From Hybos culiciformis (Eukaryota; Arthropoda; Insecta; Diptera; Hybotidae), in the NCBI GenBank assembly GCA_964007475.1, contig OZ023273.1, positions 100,668,533 through 100,732,532 on the forward strand: 64,000 nt of DNA, written 5' to 3'. The notes below the pieces were generated by a model that was not told the origin of the DNA, ran no database searches, and was given only the letters and a program-made list of their open reading frames with translations. The position numbers and the translations under genes were made by a program. This document shows positions 12,269-22,120 of the stretch, piece after piece. Each line of letters starts with the position of its first letter. The stretch's first letter is position 1.

Positions 12269-12760
12269 AACATAAGAATAACCATCTAACGTTAAAACAC
12301 ATTTTCTTGTTGTTCCACCACCCATAAAATTGCTACTTTGTGCTACTGTGCTACAACTACTACCACTGCCAACATAACCACTATAACTGGACGGACTTCG
12401 TAACGATCGAGTCGTGAGAGTTCCCCTTAAAGGAACTATTGTTTCTTTTGCTAATAAATTACTATTATCAACAACACTACTGTTATCAGTTTTTTTATTA
12501 TCATCATCATCAATTTCTTTATTAGTATTTTCAAAAAGTTCACTTACATTACCTGCATCGCGATCACCGGCGGTCAATTTTAATGTACGAGCTAAATTTT
12601 CAAAATTCGGTTTTGTTATCACTTGACCAGGATCTGATTTACATTTATGTAATAAATCTTTTGGCCGAACACATGTTAATTTATTTCCGTCGATCTTATT
12701 ATTATCATCGCCAGCAGTATTATTATCACTTTTTATTGGACTTTCATCTGTGTCACCCAT
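12265..12760 (-). CDS. First coding exon of an unrecognised, acidic low-complexity protein (partial)
   Basis: The exon starts at ATG (12758-12760) and stays open for 165 codons plus one base before the splice donor TAG|GTGAGA at 12264/12265, so the intron is phase 1. I stop there because the frame then runs only a dozen codons into AT-rich intron. The protein is hydrophilic with no signal peptide or membrane segment. It has an Asp/Asn-rich N-terminus (residues 4-25), a basic and Cys-containing part (27-50), a possible helix (NFENLARTLKL, 52-62), an acidic DDDDNKK run (84-90), a Ser/Gly-rich linker (118-148) and an ordered-looking end TRKCVLTLDGYSYVI (151-165). Base composition and codon use are clearly less AT-rich than the flanks, which supports real coding. 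The last segment weakly recalls the start of a FLYWCH-type module, but the diagnostic Trp/Cys would be in the next exon, outside this window. I do not recognise the gene. A regulatory or nuclear protein is plausible from composition only. Confidence 0.8.
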
Positions 12761-14702
12761 ATTATTTTGTTATAGAAAATTTTACTTTCTTTTAATTTTT
12801 ATTTTTTTTTTTAATTATTTAAACAACCAAAAATTTTTAAATCTATCTAAAAACTACAATATTTTATAAAATTGAAAAAAAAAATTTACATTTTTAATTT
12901 CATTAAGTTTTAATTAAAAATTAATATTTAAGAAAACAAAAAAAAAAATTTTCGTTGATTAAATTCAAATTTTTACATATTAAGTTATTAATTATTTTTT
13001 GAGAATAATTTAAATTAAAAAAAAAAAAAATTTTTTTTTTTTTTAAATTAACATCGTTGAATGATAAAACGAATTAATAATAAGATGATCCTGGTTTTTT
13101 TTTGTCAAGAAATTAATCATTTTTAAAATCAGCTTGATACTCTTATTATTATTTTTTGTCAAGTTATTATTTCGATTTAGTATTATTTCATTTAGATAAA
13201 ATAAACATTTTTCTTTAAGATATTTTATTGGTTTATCTTTAAAATATTAATTTATCTAATTTATATAATTTTGAAAATTTTTTTACATTTATTTTTAAAA
13301 TTCTTTTAATTTTTAATTTAATTAATATAAGTATTTTCCGGGGAAAATTTGTTCTTAAATAATAAATTTATTTTCATTAACCTTTATTATTATTATTATT
13401 TGTTTTATAATAAAAAATATTCTTGTCATTGTTTTGTTGTTTTTATTTTCATTTATATTTTCTTTTTAAAAGCAAAAAAAAAAAAAAAACCTCAATAAAA
13501 GTTATATTGTATAAATATTGTCTTTAACAACTAAAAAAAAATCTTTTTGTCTTTTTTAAAATTATATCTTTATTTTCTTTTGATTACAAATAAAAAAAAA
13601 TTTTATCTTTTCCAAGTCCAGATGCTTTTGATGTTTGAACGAAAAATGTATATATATAATTATATATATCAGATTTTTGTTTGCTTAAACAAATAACATA
13701 TAATTTTTTTTTCTCTCTGGCTTCTATATATCAATTTGTTAGAAGAAAATAATAGATTTTTTTTCCTCCTTCTTTCATTATATTTTCATTAACTCAATAA
13801 AGTTCTAGAGCACTTAAAATAATGCTCTTAAAGAGTTATAAAGGGTTTTTTGTTTGTGTTATAGAGATTTTTAGTTTTTCTTCCCTTTTTTGTGTGTATG
13901 TTTTCTTATTAATCTTTTTTGTATGACGGTCTCTACATTATGTTTTATTTTAATAGAGTAAATGTTGGAAAAAATTTTCTTAACTACTACTATGGTTACG
14001 TTAAAGTTTTTCTTTATTATTTTTTATTTTCCTTAAAGTTATTTTTTAAATAAAAATATTCTTCTTTGATCTTTTTAATTTTTACTTTTATTTCAATGAT
14101 TTTTTTTTTGTTAGAGTTTAATGTTCTCTTTAGGTTCATGAAAAAAGAAAATTTATTCTTTCACCATCAATCTGGAATAAGAAATTTTTGATATTTTGAA
14201 TTTTATTAATATTTTATATTCATTATAAGTTTAACCAATATTTCGTGTTAAAGGCAAAAAATGCTTCTTTTTTTTTTTTGATGGAATTTTTATTTTGCAA
14301 ACTTTTTTCATTAATTCCAATATAAACCGTAGAGAAAAAAAAAGGATTATAATGTTGATATTTATAATTTTAAGGATGGCGAAAAAAAAGGTATAGATAT
14401 CTAAGAATTTTTTCAACATTAATAAAAAATACACCTGTAGTCATTTTTATAATTTTTTGTAGTTGATTTTTTATTATTTGTTTTTTTTAATCATTTTGAG
14501 TTTTATTCTGAACATTTTTTTTTTCTTAATCTACGATATTTTTTTATGCAATATGGCTACACGAATTGCTTTGCATAATAACATTTTTGATATAACTTTG
14601 AGATAACTTTGAAAAGTTATCAAAAAAATTAATTTATTTCTTAAAATCATATTCAAAACATCTTAAATTTTTTAATCTTAAGTTTAGGTCAAGGTTTTTC
14701 AC
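12761..14702. other. T-rich low-complexity DNA upstream of the exon
   Basis: This sits just 5' of the minus-strand coding exon and should contain its 5' UTR or the preceding intron. It is dominated by T runs on the plus strand (A runs on the sense strand), with a (TTA)n stretch near 13385-13401. I see no clear acceptor close to the ATG and cannot place a transcription start. The small frames here are chance products of low complexity. Confidence 0.6.
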
Positions 14703-15476
14703 CTACTCACAGTGTCCAATTTTACCTTTTTTTTGGAATTTAATGTTTTGTTATTTTTTTGTTTACAAAAATCGTACAGAAAAAGGCTTGTACGCCGATA
14801 AAAATTTCAATATGAAGAATAATAATATTGGCTGCCGCTTATTTTACAAACTAAGTACACAGTTGAAAAAGCTAAGATTTCTGTTACTGTGGAGTATTAT
14901 TCATACAAAACCCGTTATGAGGATGAAAAAAAATTTATATGAATATGTTAGAAGTACTAAATACAAAATCCGTTATGAGGATAAAAAAAAATGTATATGA
15001 ATGTGTTAGAAGTTTTTTTCTGTAAATACCGTTATGAAAAATAAAAAAAAAGTACCTCCAGCGGTGATGATAAGTAACAGAAACTTCATGAATTGCTAAA
15101 ATTTTGATGGCGTACAAGTCTGTTTTTAAGAATTTTCTAAGGGCCATAACTTTTGAACGCGCAATTATGAGCAAAAATTTCGAAAAGATTTGAAATCCTG
15201 AGATCAAACTGCATATACCGGTGCAAAGATCTAGGTGGATCAAGGTGAATCACTGTGTTTTTAAGTCTATTTTATTTTCTCCATACAAATTGTATGGAGT
15301 AATTTTTTTAAGTCCAACTTTAAATTTAAATTTTGATGCTTTGCCTAAATGCAGACCCACGAAAATCTCTTTCTAGGTAATGAAAAAAAATATTAAAAAA
15401 AAATATATATTTATTTCGAATTTTGAAAAATGCGATTAAATTCCAAAAAAAAGGGAAAATTGGACACTGTGCTACT
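14703..15476. mobile_element. Transib-like non-autonomous DNA transposon
   Basis: The terminal inverted repeats run for more than 35 bp. The left starts CACAGTGTCCAATTTTACCT at 14708, and the right end at 15471 reads as CACAGTGTCCAATTTTCCCT on the minus strand. Both are followed by TTTTTTTGGAATTTAAT. The element (764 bp) is bounded by an exact 5-bp duplication, CTACT, at 14703-14707 and 15472-15476. CAC-initiated ends plus a 5-bp duplication are the known hallmarks of the Transib/RAG superfamily. The interior carries no transposase. It has a 2-3 copy direct repeat with a period of about 56 bp (CCGTTATGAGGAT..., 14909-15040) and a 21-bp palindrome at 15279-15299. An 85-codon plus frame and a 102-codon minus frame inside are not recognisable proteins. 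Confidence 0.75.
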
Positions 15477-17411
15477 GTGGCTTTTTCAAAATTGTGTCTT
15501 TACAGTTCCAATGATATAGAATCTCAATTCTGTATAATTTCTCTTGGTCTTAATGATAAATGAAATTATATAATTAAATTGATTTGATTTTAAATTTCTC
15601 CCACAGTTTTTTAAAATTTTAAATTGTTGCACCCTGTTCATTCCTTTTTAATATATAAATAATTTTTGATATGAAGAGATTACTTATAAGTATACATAGC
15701 AATTTTGTTACCAACGTTACTAGGAAATTTTTCTATTTAGAAATTTTATAAATTCATATGTTTGGTATAGAAAGAAAATTTAAATGTAATATTCATTTAA
15801 TTCTTGGAAATCTTTCAATTTTCTTCTTTTATTATAACATGTTAACGAATCAGTATTAATTTTTTGAAGGCAACACACAACTTCAGGAAGAAATAAGTAC
15901 TATTTACCTTTAGTTTTGGGTGTATTCATTCTTATTTTCCAACAAATTTAAAACAACTTTTGTCTTATACCAGAAACCAGATAGAATAAAGTTTTCAAGG
16001 GTTATTAAGGTAAGGCTATACAAATTATAAGTGATTTTTTTCAACGTTCAATTCGAAAAATTTACCATTTGTGAGTTAATTTAATATATTTCCAATGCAT
16101 ATTACCGAAAAAACACATTTGAATTCAGGAGACTTTTTCCCTTTCCAAACAGTTGCCAAATGAATCGATTAAATTGAGCAACAAGGCGAGTAACTCATAT
16201 ATTCACAAACTCGTTTAATTCTATATGTATGCTATTTTAAATATCAGAACAAAGATCAGATAAAAAATTGTACCTTGTTGGAAAAGTTTCAGGGTGTTCT
16301 AATTCAATATTGAATGCACCTTAATCAGGATAACTCTCAAAACTAGCAAAACCAACTTGTAAATTTGTTTTTTTAATCGACTCTACAATTTTTAAACGCA
16401 GAAAAAAAGTTTTAAAAAAAATTCTGTATTATTTTATTTTCATAGAACAGTTTTTTTGACAAAAAAAAATATTTACTAGACGCCATTTTTTGATGCTCTT
16501 TGAAAAGCACTAGAAAGTCCAAAAAGCAGACATAAATTACTGTTTTATTTTATTGTTTTTAGCCAATTCTGTACTGTTTCAAAGCAATTAAAAATATATT
16601 TTTTCGTCAGACTCCTTCAAAGTTTCTAAAATTATCATCATTAAATTGTTTTTCAAATGGCATTACATTAATTATACAGAAAAATTGTACATAAAGATTC
16701 TTCTAAATAAGAATTGTATAAAACATAAGAGAATATGACAATCATTAAGCTCCAGAGACCGATTATGAGACTATACATTATGAGAATATATATGTATTAC
16801 AAATTAGAATTTGTCGTAAAATCATAATAAAATATTTCTCTATAAAATATTTTAGCTTTCATATGAGTTCTAGTTTCATAAGATTATGATCAATGATTTC
16901 AAAATAAAATTTTATTAGTTTAAAATTAAGTTATTAATATGCAAAAATAAACAATAATATTCAATTAAAAAAAAATTAAACACTCCAAATTTTATGGTAA
17001 ATAAAAATTAATTGTTTATTTTAAAAAAAATTTAATTATTCAAAATTTTATTGGAAAATTAAATATTAATTTTTCTATGCACAATTACACTTTAAAGAAA
17101 TATATGATTTCCATATGTGGGACGAACATAAAATTTGTATTATATTTTTGACTTATACTTTTTCTCACATTACAAGCCTGAAATTAGGGATCGAAAGTAA
17201 GACTTATTTTTATTTTCATAAAACTTCTACTCAAAGTAAAGAGTAAAAAAAAAAAAAACAAATAATTAAAAATTAATTCTTGAGTAATTAAAATATTTAA
17301 AAAAATAAATATTTAATTTTTGAGTAAGAAGTATTTGACAAATTTGAAATACTTATTACTCAAGTTTTATTTTTTTAATATTTTCCAAATACTCAAGAAG
17401 CAAAAAATTTC
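15477..17411. other. AT-rich non-coding DNA
   Basis: No credible coding sequence. The patch at 16080-16360 is somewhat more complex and might be an old repeat, but I find no paired ends. From 17225 to 17410 the sequence becomes a mosaic of GAGTAA, ACTCAAG and AGTATTTG words that reappear at 18165-18500 on the far side of the LINE. Confidence 0.5.
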
Positions 17412-18140
17412 TTATTCATTTATTCATTCATTTATTTTTTCCAAGCTGATATAATACATTTACATTATAATTACTTATATTTAGAGATTTAGTATCGTAT
17501 GCTACTTTACTACTAAGAAATTTATGTTATTACATTATGACTAATTCTATATTTTTATCGAAACATTTAATATAGGAAAAAGCTAAAACCTATTTGACTT
17601 CTTTAAAACTAATACTAGCTTACTATCTTACATAATAATTAACTAACCTAAGGGAAATATTTACAAAAGGATATTGGGAATTATACACTATTTGCAAAAT
17701 TAATTATTTCAGAATTTTCCGATCTTATGCATCTTTCGTTGAAATTAAAACTTAATTCATTGATTTTTTCGTATATAGTCTTAGCTTTAACCAAAGAATG
17801 TAAAATCTCAATTCTAGTATATCTGGATCTATTTAAAATCATTCTAAGCAGCTTATTTTGAGCTGTTTGAAGTTTTTTAATATGACATTTAGCAGCACCA
17901 AACCAGATTGGGGAAGCATATGTCCAAATAGCTTGGAAAATGGTTTTAAAAATCAAGATTTTGTTATTTATATTTAAGTTGGAATTTCTGTTTATTAATG
18001 GATATAACATATATGTTAGCTTGTTAGTTTTATCAATTGAAAGTGCTATGTGTTGCTTAAAGATTAATTTCTTATCCATAGTGAGACCTAAATATTTAAT
18101 GTTATCACTCCATTCAATGTCAATTTCTTATTTTTTGGAC
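17412..18140 (-). mobile_element. 5'-truncated Jockey-superfamily LINE (3' end)
   Basis: It contains the C-terminal part of a reverse-transcriptase ORF, then about 270 bp of 3' untranslated sequence. It ends at about 17412-17440 in a short tail of TGAA-type repeats (AAATGAATGAATAAATGAAT on the minus strand). A coding fragment followed by a simple-repeat tail, with the 5' part missing, is the usual product of target-primed reverse transcription. The flanks on both sides share GAGTAA/AGTATTTG words, so the LINE seems to have landed in an existing low-complexity repeat. I could not identify a target duplication. Confidence 0.75.
17681..18127 (-). pseudogene. Reverse transcriptase C-terminal fragment (Jockey/Juan-like LINE ORF2)
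   Basis: The 148-residue open stretch begins right after a stop at 18128-18130. It starts EIDIEWSDNIKYLGL and continues through MDKKLIFKQHI, LYPLINRNSNL, IWTYASPIWFGAA and KKLQTAQNKLLRMIL. This order (KYLG..D..L.F..H, LYPLINR.S, Y..PIW, LQ..QNK.LRMI) is the conserved block after the RT palm domain in Jockey-superfamily elements such as Juan and BS. The YADD catalytic motif and the endonuclease lie upstream in a full element (ORF2 usually about 900 residues) and are absent, so it cannot be functional. No frameshift is seen within the retained part, which suggests a fairly young insertion. The first Met in frame is at 18079, but homology clearly extends upstream of it. Confidence 0.85.
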
Positions 18141-18164
18141 AAAATACAAAAAAATAAAATTTAA

Positions 18165-18510
18165 TAAAAAGATTTTTATTTTTTGCTTTGGAAAAGAGTA
18201 CTTAAAAAAAGAGTTTTATTTTTTATTAAAAAAAAAACTACTTACAAAAAGAGTATTTGGAAAATTATAAAAAAATAATTCTCTTTTTTTAAGTGTTCTT
18301 TTTTGAGTAAAAATAAAACTTAAAAAAAAGTATTATTTTTTGACTAAAAAGTGAGAGTTATTTTCAGAGTAATTGAAAAAATTAAGTAATTCATTCGGTC
18401 TCTGGAAAAAAGAATTATTTTTTGACTATAGAGAAAAAAATTTTTTTTAAGAGTTATTTTCAGAGTAAATGAAAAAATTAAGTATTTTATTCGGTGTCTG
18501 CCTGAAATTC
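18165..18510. repeat. Degenerate tandem repeats next to the LINE
   Basis: GAGTTATTTTCAGAGTAA.TGAAAAAATTAAGTA..T.ATTCGGT occurs at about 18355 and again at about 18451, a spacing of 96 bp. ATTTTTTGACTA also occurs twice. Related GAGTAA and AGTATTTGG words appear at 17225-17410, as expected if the LINE split one repeat. Confidence 0.5.
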
Positions 18511-21479
18511 ATTTATTCATTTTTTTTTTTTTTATTTTACAAAAATTCACAACTCCGAACTTTATATTCGTATCTACAATTAAACAATTATTTATTAATA
18601 ATCCCAACAATTAATCTCTATTTGGCTATATTAAAAACATATGAAATATAGCGACTAATATTTTTTCACTGATCTTTTATTTCATGTGTTGTTTTAAATA
18701 AAGATTCTTCTACCTACGTTCTTTCAATGCAAAACAAAAAGATGGAATTGGAATTGAGTCCTTAGAATACAGTTTTTTAATAAATAATTTTCTTTTTAAT
18801 AAAAAATGATATTCTATATTTATTGTTAATTTTCCCTTGAATAACTAATTTATTTTTATGTTTACATTTAATGTTATGTTATGTAATAATATGCACACAG
18901 CATATAGAAAACACAGAACATACTAAATGTTTCACAATCAAGCATTATTTTTTTTAAAAAAAGGAAAACATAAAACTTTTGTAATAAATTAAATTTTTTT
19001 ATTGTAATATTTTTTTTTTAATATGTTACATCTAGCTCTCTCTGAATCAAAATAACATTTTTTTTTTTTTTTAGTAAATTATTGGTGAAATAAAAAATAA
19101 AGAATTTTTTTTTTCCAAAATATAAATAAGTAAGAAATTTATTATATATTTTTGAAAGAAAAAATTATTATTTGTATTTCTATAATAATAATAATAATAA
19201 TATATTTTTTTAAGTTTTGTGTAAAAAATGGCATATACACATTATTAATTTTCATTTGAATAAATAAAAAGAAAATTTCTTTTTGAACATAAAAAGATAT
19301 ATTATGAATGTTTATATACACAGTCATTTGAAAAAAAAAAACATTAATTTTTTTTTCCGGTAGATAAATTTTTGTTAGTGAAAATAGCCATTTGAATGAA
19401 TATTATAATGTATTTTGAAAAAAAAAAGAAGATATAAATTATAATTTAATCTTATTTTAATCAATTCCTAAATAAATATCCAAAACAAAACTTATATATA
19501 TATATATATGTAATATACCTTTGATCTTTTTCCGGGCCAGAAACAATTATTTTCGATTTAAATTGGTATATATTAAATCTTTTTTAATATATATAAGAAT
19601 TTTCCTTTTTTTTTTAATGGAATAACTTTGTAACAGATATTATGACAAATTTTATTTGCAGTTAAAATACTAAATAAATTATTGGTAATAGGGCATTTGT
19701 TAAATAATTGTCAGATACTTCAGTATATGATTAATAAATTTATATAACAAAATGAAGCCTATATAGCCCAACAAGAGATTAAAATAATGTTGAGTGAGGT
19801 TGAAAAATTACATGCAGGAAATTCAATGTCAGAAAGAAAACAAAAATAACCTAAATGTCAGAGTGATTAATTAGTTAATTTTTCACGTTTTATAGCAAAA
19901 AAATGATATCATAAGAATCAGTTTTTCATAAATTTATATATGTGATTAAAAATAAACAATGGGTGAAGTTTTAGGCCCCCCCAAAATTTTCATATATTGG
20001 GTACAACAAATCCAATTTTTTTTAACGACGATTTGAACTATTTTTGAAAAACAGATAAAGACGGTTCCCAAAATGTGAAATTTTGATAAAAGTTTATTTT
20101 TGAAATTCAATTACATTTTGGTAAAATATATTATAAATTTTTTCTCTTTCTTTCAATAGAACCGATTAAAGAGGAAAATTTATTTCTGACAACCATTGTA
20201 ATATAATATATATCATATAAATCATTATACAATTATTATATTGAAACCACAATTTCATAGAAAGTCCTTGGACATTTTCGGTCACTTATTTTCATCAAAA
20301 TGTGATTGGATAATTTATAATAATAATAATATAAATGTATACCATATATATAAAGAACTTATTTTAACATAAGGGTATTGCATGTATACTTTTAAAATTA
20401 ATCAAGATGAATAGGAATCAAAAATTATCAGAATATTATCTGTCACATACTTTAACCACACAAAAATGCAATTATCTTGTAAAGAATTTTTAAGTGTTAT
20501 ATTAAGTTTTATGTTGAAAAGAAGTAATAATGATTCTTGAACAAACATTAAAAAAAAAAGAGCAATTTAATCGTATAAAGTACAATTTATATATTTGTAA
20601 AATCTGAAAGATGAAATTTTATAAAAAATATTTCTTCAGCAATTTAGTATATAGTGCATTCAAATAGTAGTATAGTATATTTTTTAGACAGTTATCAAAA
20701 TAAAAGTATCTGTTAGTTTTAGAAAATCAAAGATAAATAGAATCAGGGGTTTGAAAAATCAAAAATAATTAAAATACGATTCTAATTTTAATTCACTTTC
20801 GAACATTCTATCTAAAACTTTTAAATTCAATTTAATCAATTTCACGTTATTAAATATTCCGAAATTTAATTTTTCTTTTCATGCCATTAACTATATTTAA
20901 ATACACGTTTATGCAAATTATTGTGCAATGCAATAATAATTAACCTTTTATAAAATGTTGTCCTGAAAAATATTCTATCATTATTATTATTATTTCTCTC
21001 TAATGTTTTTGCCATTACTAATTATGGTCACAACAAAACCACAACGACGACATGGTAGTTCTGTATTTTGTTAGATTTTTATTCATATTGTATATGTATA
21101 TATTTTTAATCAGTATAATGAATGTGAAATAATGATTTTCTATTTACATTTAGTATATGAAATTTTTTCATCCTCCAATAAAAAGACAAAATGAAATAAA
21201 TTAAAATAGATAATGATATACACTTAATGAATTAATATTGTAATTTCTATAAAATTTCTATGAAGGTTAATTTTAATATACATATTATACGTATGTTCCC
21301 TCATGGAAATATTTTTAAATCTCAAAAAAAAAAAAATATATTACACGGATCTCAGCTGGCCAAGTAGGTAATAATTTCCACGAAGTATTATTTTTTCGGA
21401 AGTTTTCGATGAAAGTTATAATGATAAATAAGGATAAATGTTGACTGAAAGAAAGTGTTTTATAATATCTTGGGACACT
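18511..21479. other. AT-rich non-coding DNA
   Basis: Homopolymer-rich sequence with a short (TAA)n run near 19180-19203 and a TA run near 19494-19510. No conserved motif, paired inverted repeat or exon-like composition was seen. Confidence 0.6.
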
Positions 21480-22060
21480 GTAGAAAGTATTCCCCAAGCA
21501 TTCTTGACCTTCTGGTAATTATTCTATATTTGCCTCTATATGTTCGAGTAGCCGTTGATCCACGCAACGTCTACTCGATTCTCCTGCCCTTACTCTTCAA
21601 GAGCCTTCAAACATATTTCGGTATTCCCCCTCTTATATTCATATCTTTTAATATCACAGTTGCTGTCATTATGGCCAATGAATGTCTCAGTTTGTACTAC
21701 CGAAGCAGGGTCTGCGGAGTACTCAATACCAGCCCCATGCGATATGTCTGGTTAATGACAACAGGCGCTCAGACTACAGTGATCCTCTGTCTTGGATGTA
21801 AAACAAAAATGGCTTTACGGATCTCTTGTCGCGTTTGGGTCATCTCAACTTTCAAAATTTTATTCAAGTTCAGTGTTACGACGAATTTATCCCAAAGGGT
21901 TTCTGTGGATAACTCATCTCTACGTAGCCTTGCTATCGTTCTGATAGCTACTATGGGTACCTATATTGCCAGTTATCTTAGATGTATTATAGCTTTAATG
22001 GATATTGTTCTTCCGATGGCTGTTTTACAGATCCAGTTGGTTCCAGTTGGCTTTTTCTTC
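21480..22060 (-). pseudogene. Decayed RNase H domain of a second non-LTR retrotransposon
   Basis: On the minus strand three segments follow the order of a LINE RNase H domain, in shifting frames. GAGIEYSADPASVVQTE (about 21739-21686) resembles the GAGIYS...QxE region. LAIMTATVILKDMNIRG (about 21684-21625) resembles the AI..A...L helix. CLKALEE*GQENRVDVAWINGYSNI (about 21610-21536) resembles C..AL..LG..NRV.L.WVPGHSGI. A frameshift then gives EANIE*LPEGQECLG, which fits the following EGNExADxLAREG. The SDSQAAL portion between segments two and three seems deleted. Stops and at least two frameshifts make it non-functional. The plus strand stays open for 221 codons (21455-22120), but that frame is antisense to the homology. 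The region's higher GC stands out from its flanks. The clade is uncertain. Confidence 0.55.
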
Positions 22061-22120
22061 CTTGCCCAAAAAATTATTATCATTTTTTATCATGTATCAT
22101 TAATATTAAATATCTTTTGA

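Noticed and set aside
12265..12310. Named FLYWCH-domain protein
   Set aside because: Only the first dozen residues could match. The defining Trp and Cys/His positions are not in the window, so the family is not assigned.
12414..12795. Two plus-strand frames opposite the coding exon
   Set aside because: They are antisense shadows of the minus-strand exon at 12265-12760, which has better composition, an ATG and a splice donor.
21455..22120. 221-codon plus-strand frame with many hydrophobic residues, looking like a chemoreceptor or membrane protein
   Set aside because: It lies antisense to a decayed RNase H domain on the minus strand. Hydrophobic antisense frames are common opposite such coding relics, and no receptor motif or splice structure is present.
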